A program made the translations under genes and the position numbers. The notes below the pieces were generated by a model. That model made no database searches. It was not told the origin of the DNA and was given only the letters and a program-made list of their open reading frames with translations. A stretch of 64,000 bases of DNA, taken from Dryas octopetala. Its lineage: Eukaryota > Streptophyta > Magnoliopsida > Rosales > Rosaceae. The stretch is taken from assembly GCA_963921425.1 (NCBI GenBank), contig OY992837.1, positions 5,305,896 through 5,369,895 on the forward strand, read 5' to 3'. Of this stretch, positions 48,809 through 64,000 are shown piece after piece. Position 1 is the stretch's first letter, and every line of letters starts with the position of its first letter.

Positions 48809-51185
48809 ATGGAAGTGGAAGTGGCCGAGGACACCGCCGCCCTCGGCGTAGAAATTGAAGACGGAGACGGTGGCGGGAGCGGGAGCGGCGAAGAGGCGGA
48901 GGCGACGGCGGGCACAGGCGGAGGCAGAAGTGGTAGAAAGGCGGGCAGAGACAGAGTAAAGGGGCCTTGGTCGCCTGAAGAGGACGCCATTCTGAGTCGG
49001 CTGGTGAGTAAGTTCGGGGCGAGGAATTGGAGCCTCATCGCCCGAGGAATCGCAGGACGATCCGGCAAGTCTTGCCGCCTCCGCTGGTGTAATCAGCTCG
49101 ACCCCGCCGTTAAGCGCAAGCCCTTTACTGGTAATCAGCTCGACCCCTCTTCTTCATCTCAACCCTTTTCTTCTTTAATCTTCTTTTTTCCATTTCTTTA
49201 TCAATGTGTGTTTTTTCGTTTTTGAATTTCAAATTGAGAGGTTAGCATCTCTCTTTTGGGGGTTTCTGATGCTTTATTCGACCTTTATGTTTTAAAGAAG
49301 ATTGGGATTTCTGCTGAGATTGTTAATTTTTTCTTAGGAAGTAGATACCAAGATTGTACTACAACTTAATAATGGCAAGAACACATTTGGCACTACATGT
49401 TTCATGTGGCATTGCTTAATTGCGGTTTAATTTTTTTTAATATGTTATGTTTGATCACAATACCCAGTTGTCCTAGATATAGAAAATGTTGAGACATTTT
49501 AATCTTTTGGGACAATTGTCCAGAGAGTGCTATCCAGCAGATTTTGTCAACTATTCGGGGTCCTATGTACATGTTGAAGATGAGTTGTGATAATATGTGG
49601 TAATATGTGGACATGTTCAACTCTGATTCCTGCTTTAAACAGTATGGACATGTTCAATTATTGTGATAATATGTGGTAATGACTGATTTAAATTAGAACT
49701 GTGACCATGAGTGCAATCACTTATATTGGAAATCCAGTTCTAAAGTCTCATGGTCTTTGCCGAAGATGAGTTGCAATTCCCTATTCAGATACCATATTTG
49801 ACTGCATTGTTGACTGCATTGTTGACTGCTTATACTATAACCACATTGCATCGACAAAAATGGGTGCAAGATTGCAATTTGGCTCTTTGCAATATCCATG
49901 CAGTAATATAAGTTGTAGCACATAACTGTTAACAGGTTTCTTCAATTTTGTGCATCTGACCATCACATGGGAACTTACTGTATAAAGTAATGTTTTATGG
50001 AGGCAAGTTGGACAGTGTCCTCGATATGTTTTCTTTTGTGAATTTGATGTAACCAGTACTGCAATTAGATCATGTAAGAGGAGGCAGAGAGAATATAGTA
50101 GGAAAAATATTCTACCTGGTTTGCAATGAAGGTAAAATTCAAATGTTGTTATTGTTAGCATTTTTCTTATTAAACAAAACAAAGAGGCACGTTGCAGTTA
50201 TTATATTCATATTTGGTTAGTAGGTACATGCAATACACTAGAATCTGAGGGCATATAAATTCTCAGTCACTTCACTTTCTGCTTCCCTGTCCATTTGTTA
50301 TGAATTTATGGCCGCATCATTCTTCCTGGACAACAATGCTGATAATAGTGAATTGTTTCAGATGAGGAGGATCGGATCATAGTTGCAGCCCATGCAATCC
50401 ATGGAAACAAATGGGCTGCAATTGCGAGGCTTCTACCAGGGAGAACAGATAATGCCATAAAAAACCATTGGAATTCCACACTAAGGCGTCGGTGCATGGA
50501 TCCTGACAAAATAAAGTTAGAATCTGGTAATATGGTGCAAGATGTTAGCTTAGACAAAACAAAAGGATCATCTGAAGAAACCTTCTCATATGGGGATGTC
50601 AATTCATGTAAATCCATGGAAGGAAGAGAAGTCAGTTCTCTAGAGCATATGGATGATCAATATGAAGACAAGGGGTCAACGGAGGGTCAGTTTAGTCATG
50701 AAGCCAAAGAACAGCCTACTCTTTTTAGACCAGTGGCACGCATCAGTGCTTTTAGTGCATACAACCATTTAGATGGCCAGGAGCCTGCATCATCATTCCC
50801 AAGGCTGATTCCAGTACAAGGACCTCTGGTTCAAGCATCAAAACTAGATGCTGACTTTTGTAAATTGCTTGAAGGAGCTTCTGGTGAGCGATCAGTGCCT
50901 GATCAGTGTGGCCATGGTTGCTGTTGCACACAAAATGGTAGGAAAGATCAAAACTCTTTTTTGGGGCCAGAATTTGTGGAATTTTGCGAGCCTCCCTCTT
51001 TTCCAAGTTTTGAATTGGCTGCAATTGCCACAGATATAAGTAACCTTGCTTGGCTTAAAAGTGGGTTGGAGAATAGCAGTGTAAGAGCAATGGGTGATGA
51101 AGCTGGTAGAATAATATCTCATGGGTCTCAAGGGCAAACGGGGCATTTTGACGAGAGTAGAATGAATCATCTTTTTTCGTATTGA
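48809..51185 (+). CDS. R2R3-MYB transcription factor, MYB1/MYB25/MYB109-like, 381 aa
   Basis: Exons are 48809-49130 and 50362-51185. An acidic, Gly-rich N-terminus (GC-rich DNA) precedes R2 (from [16 protein letters not shown], residue 51, with three Trp) and R3 ([20 protein letters not shown] ... [18 protein letters not shown]). In R3 the first helix Trp is replaced by Phe, as usual in plant R2R3-MYBs. The WCNQLDP and HWNSTLRRR wording is typical of the clade with Arabidopsis MYB1, MYB25 and MYB109. The C-terminal part has an acidic stretch ([13 protein letters not shown]) and a Cys-rich spot ([11 protein letters not shown]) I cannot interpret. It binds DNA in the nucleus; targets are unknown. 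The intron donor lies inside a 17-bp copy of upstream exon sequence. Confidence 0.95.
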
Positions 51186-52991
51186 AGAGAGAAAGGATAG
51201 ATTAATGGGCATGAAGACCAATGTGCTATCAACCTAAGAATGGTACACAAATGTTTTCCTACAATCTAAAGTTGGGGACTCAGGCTGAGGACATTACTTA
51301 ACCAAAGTGGGATTTGCTGTTGTGCAATGAACATACTTGTTTCCAGCCTGAGAGTAGTCATAACTACTCAAAGGAGACGTTGACAAGGGAAAATTGATTT
51401 TTTTCCTTTATCCAAAGAAATTTTTCACTAACCTTTGGCCTGAGTTCCTTAATGTTGTACTCATTAGCTGATGCATAAATGGCAACCTGCTCCTTCTGTG
51501 TTGGAGGCAAGGTTCTGATATAAAAGCATGAGGCAGAAATTGTTTGTCTTGTTGATGCAGTGGTGGGAATTCACAGTTTGATATATTCCAAGTGACAAAT
51601 GAAACCTGTTAATTTGGTGGGAAGAGGTGATACTTCTTTGAGTTCATGTCGTCTGCTTATACTTATTTAGCTGAATAGAACTTGAAGCAACTCTTTTCAA
51701 CTCAAGAAAGTTCTTTCCCTTGTAGCTGTTGTCAGCTTCAGAAATCTATTTATGTTTCTGTTTGTTTGTTGTGTAACCATATATCCTATTAATTCATATG
51801 CTGGAAATTAATATATTGCTCACAGCCTTTTGTTTTTGTTTTTTTGTCTCTCTTCCCTTTGGAAAATATGTGCCCTGCATTTCCAGCTTCCTAACATGTG
51901 GAACACTTTTAACATATATCAAAGTTTAATGAGCATCCTCAAACTCTAGTTCCTTGGACAGTTCATTACTAGCCATGAGGTTGCTATTCCCATCATGATT
52001 CCCATGCTATATCTAATGTTTCACCTTCACATAATCATCTGTGCACCGCTGTACCAGTCTGCTAATGCTTTTATCCCAGTTCTGGATGCTACACATTCTA
52101 AAGTTTTCATTCCATGAATGTTTTATAACTCCTATGATACTTTATAATGGATCAAGAACATGGGCCTCTCTTCTCGGGCACAAAAGCTTTGGTCCTGCCC
52201 AAATGGGTCATTAAGCAAAGTGTGGCAAGTGGAAAGAAACATACAACACATGTAGACCCCAGAAGATGGATTGTGTTTAATGTTTATGCCCTCCAAACCT
52301 GTTTGCTTTTCGTGTATTGTAGCTGTCCCAAACTGCTCCAGTGAGAGAGATATTTAAAGAAAAAGAAGATATGTTTTGGGCAGTGACTGAGAAAGAAAAG
52401 GGAAAATGTCGCATATCAATATGGAAGATGGATCATAGCTAGGCAGCCCCACCACCACGATTACTTGCTCTTCTTCTTTCAATTCTAGATGAGAAGGTGG
52501 GTCGGTTCCACCTACACATGTGAGAAAGCGATTCAAAACGGTTTTTATGTATTTGGTGTGTTGTTGGGCTTAAAATTATTTTCTCATGTAAGAGAGGATG
52601 AAATAAAGAAATAAATAAAGGTATAATAAGAAAGAACCAAGGATGACCCACAAGGCAAGAAGAGTAGAAAATTAAAGCATAAAAGAAAAGTAAAAGAAAG
52701 AACAAGATTCCAAAGCTATAGCTAAATATGTATCTAACACATTTGCATTGGCATCTTTAGTGTTTCTTATATTTCTCAATAGCCCTTTATTTGGAAGTTG
52801 AAATGAAGGTGTATAATTAGCAAAAAAACAAAATCTATGCAATTCTCTAAAAAAGAAAAAAATGGCAGGGGAGAAAATGATCCCATTTTTCAGTAGGTTA
52901 AGGGGATGAATCTTGGCAACAATCAGATTTGGAATGTAGTTCATTTCATTTTTCTACCACATTTTCTTTTTAACATAAGCTTGTTTATATT

Positions 52992-53038
52992 AACACACTA
53001 ATAGTTACCTGGCCAAAAAAAAAACACACTAATAGTTA
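52992..53038. mobile_element. Micro-retroposon: cctggcc + A-run, 16-bp TSD
   Basis: The direct repeat aacacactaatagtta (52992-53007 and 53023-53038) flanks cctggccaaaaaaaa. Confidence 0.85.
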
Positions 53039-54798
53039 AAGATTTAACTTTTGTGTTCTTCACGCAAAGGCAGATTACATAAGCGAGTAAGCGACACTTG
53101 AGTGTTAAGGTGGTCCACCTGCAGTCAACTCTATCATGACTGAGAAATTACAAGAGTCCAAAAAGTCAAAAAATAATTAATTAATTAAAAAAACAGAGTG
53201 GCTGTGTGCTGCAAGTGTATAAGAAATGTTGGTGCAGAGTTGCATATCTGCAATCTACGGTCACGATTTCATCCATCTTATTGTTTGCTTAAATTAACAG
53301 CCAAGATTGAATGATCCATACACAAAAATGTGACGTGTATAGAGAGAAACATAGTGCAGCTTCTACTATAATTATGGTACTGGTAGTCGAGGGCAGCGCA
53401 GCAGCGGCAGCAGCGTACAGAACTCAAAGTATTAAGTTAATGAGGACAAACCAAATTAACTAATTCATGTCCTGTCTGACACCATTGCCTCTTCTTTTCC
53501 TATAAACGCCTATTCCTTACTTGCAATGTCGTCCAATTATGCCTGCAAAACACTCTTTCTCAGACCAAAAGCAACATCCATATGTATACACGATTATATT
53601 ATATGCGCTAATATACTTGATAGATCGAAAATGTCATCTTACCAAATCTTTATGTCTATTAAATTTATGTTAACAATCTTCCTTTTTTTTTTACATTCTC
53701 TCTTCTCTTGAGGATACAAACCATTCATTTTATAAAGTATTCTTTCAAAGATTATTTATGCAGAAAATAAAATCAAACTGAAAAATATTTTAATCATTTA
53801 ATTATTATCAAATAAATAAATAATTTTAATAACAATTACATTTACATCTAGGTAAGTAATAATAGTCAAATGACTAAACAGAAATTTGATTTATTTTTTG
53901 AACATTTAGAGGATGATAAATAATAAAATTTTAATTATGAGATTACACTGTGTAATGAACTAGATAATAGATAAAGTAGAAAGAAAAATGTAGTTAAAAA
54001 CTTAACACTTCTCTAATGTGGTTCAAATTTTTAATATACAATAATAACTTAATATAGAACATATTATCCTTATGTTACTCTAAGTGGTAAGGAGAATGGA
54101 GTAATGGATAAGATCAAAATATGTGAAGAATTTGATTTCTCTAATATAACAAAAAAAATAATATTATAACGTAATTATAAAATGGTTCAAAATCCAATTG
54201 AAAAGTTTAACAACATGACAATTTATTTTTGTCCGATAACAACATGACAATTACAGCCGGATAAGATAGCATTTTCTTGTTATATACTACATACCAAATA
54301 AGGGCAGTGCAAACATTGTGACATGTCGTGTTATCTCATCGTTTGTACTTTGTACAATGTACCTATATTTAGACAATGATTTAACTCGGTAATTTGACAA
54401 CTAAACTGTGAGACAACAAAATGGTATATACAACATGCGTTTTCTATGAAAATCATATTTGCAACGAGTACGTATCTCTCCATTAATCTAGACCCCAGTT
54501 ATATTTCATCGACATGTTTGTCGCACATGAATCTCCTTAAGGACAGTAAGAATTCTAGTATAGTATGGGCCGTATGGCACCAAATATTCCACCAACTTTA
54601 TCTTTTTTTTCTTTTTCTTTTTCAATTTTCTCCTTCTTATTATTGCTTATTTTTAAATTTTGGAGTTGTCTTTATCAATGAAATCTCTCTTCTGAGATAA
54701 TCAGTGCACCAAACGCACGTTTCTGTTCCTCCTTGAAGGTCCTCAGTCCAAGTCTCTAGAGCAGGAGTCTTGGTCTCTGAGACCTTTGTCTACCCAAC

Positions 54799-54818
54799 TC
54801 CTCTCTCTCTCTCTCTCT
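54799..54818. repeat. (CT)n microsatellite
   Basis: About ten CT units in the probable 5' leader or promoter of the RING-CH gene, on the same strand as transcription. Confidence 0.85.
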
Positions 54819-55126
54819 GAGCATTCTTCAAGCTGTAACCCTGTAACCTTTTCTTAAATTGATCCACCTTTTTGGGTTCAGTACGTAGCACAAATTTACA
54901 AATATAAACAAACACTAATGGAGTTGAAGCTCTGCTGCACCTAATCCAATACCCACTTCTTTAAATCCTCGAATTCCATTAATCTTTCTCTCTCTATTAT
55001 AATCTCAACCAAAGTGCTAAATTAATTAGAAAGCCCAAAGCTCCAAACTTGAATGCCTTGGATGCTCTGTTCCTGGCCTCTCAGCCAAGTTTCAGCTTCT
55101 GGGTCTTGGAAATTTAGCCTCCAAAA

Positions 55127-57294
55127 ATGTCCCACGTTGATTTGGAGCAAGGAGCTCACCGCCCCTCCTTCTCCAGAAGTGACGTAAGCGCCGAGGGCAG
55201 CATCTCCTTCTCCGACGCCGACGACGGGTCGTGTTACTCTCAGTTCTTCTCGACAAATGGTGGGTCATACGACGAGTACAGTTTTGCTTTTGTCTCTGAT
55301 CCTGAGGCCGGGGTGGTGGTGGTCTCGGATTCTAGGAGAGCCTCTTCGGTGGGTTCGGACTGTTCTGTCCAGGTCGAAATTGAGACTGGGGTGCCTGAAA
55401 TTAAGGTGCATTTGGATAAAGTAGAAAGAGACTGTAGGATTTGTCATCTGGGTTTGGAGAGTAATAGCCATGAATCTGGGGCTCCTATTGAATTGGGTTG
55501 TTCTTGCAAGGAAGATTTGGCTGCTGCCCACAACAACTGTGCTGAAGCCTGGTTCAAGATTAAGGGAAACAAGTGAGTAAAAGCCTAGCCTTTTCTTTTT
55601 TTTTTTTTTTTTTTTTTTTCTGGAGTATTTTTGGTAACTGTTAGATACCCACTTGGGCAGTTCTTAGCGTTATGCAAGTTTATATCTTTTACTGGTTATA
55701 GATGATTTGCTTTGATAAAGTCCAGCTTGTGGATTCCAAGTTTAGTAGTAGTCCACTAGTCCTTAATTGATTGAGCTTTTTCTGGTTTCTTAAAGTTGAA
55801 GGAATTCTCGTAATAGTTGGATGATATTGAAGGCTTATTAGACATAGAAGCTGCAGGTACAAAACTTTTGCTTAAAACAACAGGGAAAGTCCTGGCCAAA
55901 AAAAAAAACAACAGGGAAAGTAAAGAAGATTATTTAAAGAGGGCAATGGACAAAGTAAAGCAAAGGGTAAAGCATTGAATGCGTCCAAATACAAACGATA
56001 ATTCTCTGCTTCTCTGTCCTTCTTGGAGTAGAGGAATCTCTCTACTGTTCTGCTCCTTTCTGATTCTCTTTCTTTCTCTTTATGAAAGTGGGGATTTGAC
56101 CTCTTATTGATATTCCCAATACATTTATATTGACAAAAGATTGTTGCCTGCCGACGCACTAAAATACTTATAATTTCCTGTGTGCATATTCATTGTTTAC
56201 TATTCATCCAACATGCTCAGTGACAAATCACTTTTCATATACACATTTTGAGTATGATAGATACAAAACTATTGGCCCAAAGTCTTTGGTTCAAAATAAT
56301 AAAGCTTTTGGCTGATTGTCATGTGTCATAATTCATAAGGGTTTATATGGGTGTCACTTACCAACAATGCCATGATGGATACCCGTGACAGTCAGATTTG
56401 TAGTGGTAGTGTCACTTCTAATGTCAATTGTTAATTGCCATCCACTGTGCTACATCTCATTCATTGATTGCACATGCCCTAGTGATCAGGGATTCCTTTA
56501 AGCTAAAGACATTGTTAACCAAATCCTTACCTTATATTACATGGTGGCAGTTACTTCATATGAAATCTTACAAATTTACAATTTCAATGTTTTAATCTGA
56601 AGGGTCTATAATGAAATCTTATTATTATAATGTAATGCATGTTGTACATTCCTGTTGATGTCTGTGGTATGTGTGACAGTGTGTGTAACACAAATTGTAA
56701 CTTTTGGCTTATAATCTTCACTAAAACTATCTGTCACAAAAATTTCACAGGGAAGAGTATGCCTAGCATGAGATTTAGCGATGGGGCCTCGTTACATTAC
56801 TATTAGAAAATGAGGTTGATATGGCCAATTTTAATCTATATGTTTCCTAATTCTTTATCCTAAAGTACAAATAGGACCATAGAGACGAATCTTAGTCTAT
56901 AGAATTATTTTCCATTTACCTCATTCAAACTTGATTTTGTTTCATGCACTCACTCATACTGCTGCTTTTGGAATTGCTATTTAGTGGTATTTAAATCAGT
57001 CTTTAAGAAAATTATTAGTTCACTTTATTAATTTCAATCTACATGGTTTTAACTAGGACTTGTGAGATTTGCCATTCAATTGCACGTAACGTTGTTGGCC
57101 CAAATGACATTGAGTTCACTGAGCAGTCGAATGAATCCAGCAGTTCCTCAGCAACAGCTGCAGTCTCAGCACCAGGGCCCTCTGCAGAGACACGAAGTTT
57201 CTGGCATGGTCATCGCTTCCTGAATTTCCTTCTTGCTTGTATGGTATTTGCTTTTGTCATATCATGGCTCTTTCACTTCAATGTTCCATCATGA
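55127..57294 (+). CDS. RING-CH (MARCH-like) zinc-finger membrane protein, 227 aa
   Basis: Exons are 55127-55572 and 57057-57294, split within the RING-CH finger. The frame at 57043 starts in intron sequence and is not the start. The finger is C4HC3: C103, C106, C125, C127, H135, C138, C151 and C154, in CRICHLGLE, CSCKEDLAAAHNNCAEAWF and CEICHS. RING-CH proteins are E3 ubiquitin ligases, mostly on membranes. Here one hydrophobic helix (about residues 203-223, FLNFLLACMVFAFVISWLF) lies at the extreme C-terminus, giving a tail-anchored layout with the finger in the cytosol. The N-terminal 95 residues are Ser/acid rich. Substrates are unknown. Confidence 0.93.
55874..55921. mobile_element. Micro-retroposon: cctggcc + A-run in RING-CH intron, 17-bp TSD
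   Basis: The direct repeat aaaacaacagggaaagt (55874-55890 and 55905-55921) flanks cctggccaaaaaaa. The insert matches the one at 53008 almost exactly, although the target differs. Confidence 0.85.
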
Positions 57295-58300
57295 AAATCC
57301 TGAGCTAAGAGTTGAGAAAAACACAATTGAAAAGCAAAAAAAGAAAGTGTAGAAGCTGCAAAATTTGCTGTGTGATGATGAGGAATGCATAGTTTCAAGC
57401 CCTGCAGCGTTCATATAGATAGCAATACATCTTCATCTGTTGCTTCATGCCTCTAGAGTGTTTGTTGTATCATTATCTGCCACCTGTTCATAAGTTCACA
57501 GCTTTATCAGGTCTTTTATTTAAGGCTTTAAAAGGGTTATATATATAGTTTTTCTTCTTTCCTTTTTTGTTTTGGTCAGTGTTTTTGGTGTTCTCTGAAC
57601 AACTGAACAGTAGGAAATTGCTGAATTGAATTGTATAATTGCATTGTGGTCCTTGTGGAGGCTTGTAGCTCTAGTGCTAAAGAGCATTTATACATACACT
57701 CAGGTCCTGAGTTCAAAAGTTTGAATCTCCACTGCCCTAATATTATTTGAAGGAATTGTGTGATTGCATTGCTCCATTGTACTTCCATGATAGTTCCAGG
57801 TCAGGAAGTTCTACAAATAAATTTGTTGAAGGGTAGAGACAGAGTCCTGGTTTGCTTTCTTGGCAAAGCACAGCCTGATACACCAACTATTGCAACATCA
57901 ATTTCTCTCTCTTTTTTCTTTTTTTTTTTAATCAGAGGAAAACTAAAAAGGAAAAAAGAAAAGAAAGAGATTCTTGGAACAAACTTTATCCAATTACAAG
58001 GTTTATTCAACTGTTACCAATTTTGTACTATCCATTTTAATTTGTATGCTTATGTCAAGCTCTGTCTTTTCTAAACAAAAATAATAGATGGAAGGGACTA
58101 AACAATATATTAACTAATATAAGGGACGCCAGAAGGCAAATTACCAAAAACAACGATAATTTTCCATGAATCCTCAAATGAGGCAAACAAAGCTTAAAAT
58201 ACCCAAATCATAACAATTAAATAATAGATACAAAGAGACTAAGTAGGACTACAAATAACAACGTCACTGGGATGTTATAGAAGAAAAAAGCCTATACACA
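57295..58300. other. Convergent 3' intergenic region
   Basis: Holds the 3' ends of the RING-CH gene (+) and the BSK gene (-). Short T-rich and A-rich tracts (57906-57960) but no coding region. Confidence 0.7.
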
Positions 58301-61625
<3,325 letters not shown>

Positions 61626-61914
61626 TGACGATTGACCCAGAAGAGAGAGATATCAAGCGGTGGAGACTGAGTGATCAGACTGGGAAGTCAAATCATCAGA
61701 CGGTGCGCATCCTCGCTCAGACTGAGACTACTGAGAGAGTTGGGAGGGAGTTGTGGATCCAAAGTTGATTCATTTTGCAAGCTCTCTCAGTCTCAGCTTT
61801 CTCCGTGAAATCTCTAGCGTCTAGTGTACCAGTAAGTTTTAATATAAAAAATACAAATTATATATTCTGAATTTAATTATTTTTGATATTTTGAAGGCAT
61901 TATGATTTATGATC

Positions 61915-61949
61915 AGTGTGTAGTGTGTAGTGTGTAGTGTGTAGCGTGT
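61915..61949. repeat. AGTGTGT x5 tandem repeat
   Basis: Five contiguous 7-bp units; the last has one change (agcgtgt). About 290 bp upstream of the BSK ATG. Confidence 0.85.
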
Positions 61950-62239
61950 GTGTCTCTCACGTTTCATGTGTGACTGTCAGACAGACGGACAGAGAGGGAG
62001 TGTGTGTGTTGCAAACTTTGCAAAGGAAACGGCCTTTTCTCTTCTGCCTTCACTTTCTGTCTGCAATCTCATCATTCCTCTCTTTTCTTTTTCTCATTTT
62101 ATTAGAGAAGAAGGTGCCCAAGGGTGGATTAGTGGTCAAATCAACGGCCGTTTTCTTACTTTAATGGGGTCAAAAAAGTCAAGCAAACGAATCAATTAAT
62201 CTACAAATTGCTTTTAATAACTCCCATTAATTCATCACT

Positions 62240-62263
62240 TATATATATATATATATATATATA
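62240..62263. repeat. (TA)n microsatellite
   Basis: About 11 to 12 TA units within intergenic DNA. Confidence 0.85.
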
Positions 62264-64000
62264 TCTTTTAGGGAATTGAGAATAGATTATTAGCGAAAGA
62301 ATTATATGCAACAATCCTATAAGTTTAATATGTCTATGTATTTTGTCACGTTATGTGAGAGATATTTTTTTCTAAATTATTGATGTGAGAAAAACTTTCA
62401 TGCCACAAACATATATGTTTAATGTGTTTATGACTCATAACATGATTATATATATGTCCATTTCCCATAAAGTTTTCTTTGCATTAAGATTCAACGGAGC
62501 ATTCATTCTTATTTTATTGTATGTAATTCTGTTTAGTCCCCATCAGGCATCAGCATCAGTTATACTCTTTACAAACCTGATTCACAATGGACTATCCCCG
62601 TTCATTAATCCATCTATTTCAACAAGTTGATTGGCCTAATAGGTATCTCTCTTCATAAATTTAGATGCAACATTGGCCTTTTCATGCCTAAATTGGCCCA
62701 ATGGGCCAGCCAATGGCCCATTTCAATTGCTTGCGATGATGTCTTTCATGAACATCATGTACTTGAAGAATAACATTACATATATATGAACATCATGATC
62801 GGACCTACATAATCTTTGTTGTCTAAATACTAAACTCATGCCAAATGCCAAACTCCATTCAAAATTGAATCCTCACTTTATTGTTGATCACAGCGTGGTG
62901 GGAAAAGGTAGTCAGCTTTTAAGGGAGAGATGGTGCATGCAGATTGCAGACAATGACTAGTGACTACTGCTGTATGAGGCAAGTTAGCTCAAAGGATTTC
63001 CAAAAGGCACAAAAGGTTCGATCGGATTTAGATGTAGTTTAATTGAAAAGTAAGAAAAGGAGAAAGTTACTTTGGAAACTTCAAATTCAAATATCATATA
63101 TACGTTGCTGTTGGAGTGGGAACTTTAGTCTATAAATTGCTGTTTGATTTTTTATTTTTGTTTTTTGTTTTTTGGGTTAAATGTTTTGTTTTGTCTTTCT
63201 TCAAGGAACCATGCAGTAAGCCAGTAAGGGCCTGGGAATTAATGATAACAATACTAATCAAATCAACAACAATTTAATGGGAGGTATATGTATGTCTTGA
63301 TAAAACCAGCAAATTAGTCATATTGCAGATATAGCATGTTAGCTAAAAGCTATGCATATATAATAATTATAATTATAATGAATTGTGAAAGAATTAGTTG
63401 TTAATACAATTATTAATAAACCCAATAAGGCAATAAGCCTACAGTCATATATGACTGCTTTTGCAATCTCTCAACCTGTGCTGTGCTAGCCTCCATCTCT
63501 ACTTGCTAGCTTGCAGTTGGTCAGTTGGTCAGTTGGTCTTACATTACATGACAGAAATTAAAGAGGGTCCTGCACGAAACTTCAAGTAGCTAGCTATTAG
63601 CACATGGAGGATCGAATATTGTACAATACAATTGAAAAAAGTGGCATGACAAGGTTCCTTTGGTTCTGGCTTTTGGAGGGGTGACAATTCCAACTTATAG
63701 AAACAGAATCCTTTCTTACTTTCTACCCTTGTTTCACAATATTCTAGTTAGCAATACAAGTAAGTCCAGTCCTGGGTTTTTTATATATGCTTGCTGTACA
63801 ATGAGCCATGCACAGTACAATATTGTGTCAATTCTCAAAGAAAATAATTCACTTTTATATATGTTACTTGTATAAGAGAACAGTAGTGAGTCGACCAAAT
63901 CAACCTTTTACATATATATATAATGCAGAAAACCAACAAAGAAAAAGTTGAGCATGCTTGATCTGACACTGTGTGACAAGTAGTGTTGCTATAAGTAGTA

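Larger units (their letters stand above)
51186..55126. other. Long intergenic region between MYB and RING-CH genes
   Basis: Starts with the MYB 3' UTR. No gene is supported; open frames (e.g. 52439-52705, 54446-54700) are T- or AT-rich. Two micro-insertions lie at 52992-53038 and 54208-54252. Confidence 0.7.
61626..64000. other. BSK upstream and right-end intergenic region
   Basis: The left part is the BSK 5' leader and promoter. A heptanucleotide array (61915-61949) and a TA microsatellite (62240-62263) are present. No gene is supported to the window end. Confidence 0.7.

Overview
This is a gene-rich stretch of a eudicot plant nuclear genome. The evidence is AT-rich intergenic DNA, short GT-AG introns, plastid-targeted proteins and plant-only families (PAR1, laccase, R2R3-MYB, BSK, FLN1, pTAC13). 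I infer a rosid, possibly Rosaceae, but the sequence alone does not prove it. Coding models below were built by reading splice junctions by eye. All of them keep frame from ATG to stop, but none is backed by transcript data.

Layout: (1) 2.6-8.4 kb holds an O-fucosyltransferase-like gene (+) convergent with FLN1 (-), a plastid pseudo-fructokinase of the transcription machinery. (2) 6.6-14.7 kb is a recent tandem segmental duplication. Copy A (about 6644-11144) carries the FLN1 3' exon, a Yos1/IER3IP1-like gene (+), an orphan exon and a SOUL haem-binding gene (-). Copy B (11165-14736) carries a broken FLN1 fragment, an intact Yos1-like gene, the same orphan exon and an intact SOUL gene whose upstream region is a perfect-period 218-bp triplicate. 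Copy B has an internal deletion, and the A/B junction contains a 20-bp inverted templated filler. (3) 17.0-19.0 kb is a beta-tubulin gene with a 12-unit minisatellite in intron 2. (4) 20.5-21.6 kb is a kinase-less L-type lectin membrane protein (-). (5) 26.3-28.3 kb is pTAC13, a NusG/KOW plastid protein (-). (6) 29.5-31.8 kb is a LisH-domain nuclear protein (+). (7) 32.7-34.4 kb is chloroplast FBPase (-), with a tRNA-Glu-like pseudogene in intron 1. (8) 37.1-41.0 kb is a pair of PAR1 genes (+). (9) 41.8-44.2 kb is a laccase (-). (10) 48.8-51.2 kb is an R2R3-MYB of the MYB1/25/109 type (+). (11) 55.1-57.3 kb is a RING-CH membrane protein (+). (12) 58.3-61.6 kb is a BSK-type pseudokinase (-).

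The gene order interleaves what I recall as two Arabidopsis chromosome-3 neighbourhoods. One has O-FucT, FLN1, Yos1-like, chloroplast FBPase, PAR1 and BSK6; the other has lectin, pTAC13, LAC7 and MYB1. This looks like the unfractionated ancestral order. Three genes concern plastid function: FLN1 and pTAC13 in plastid gene expression, and FBPase in the Calvin cycle.

No toxin, virus or bacterial-type system was seen. The most unusual signal is a scattered set of at least 11 very small insertions (10-29 bp). Most are a few bases plus an A-run, several ending in GGCC-A(n), and each is flanked by an 11-20 bp target-site duplication. They look like extremely 5'-truncated LINE-type retroposition events.
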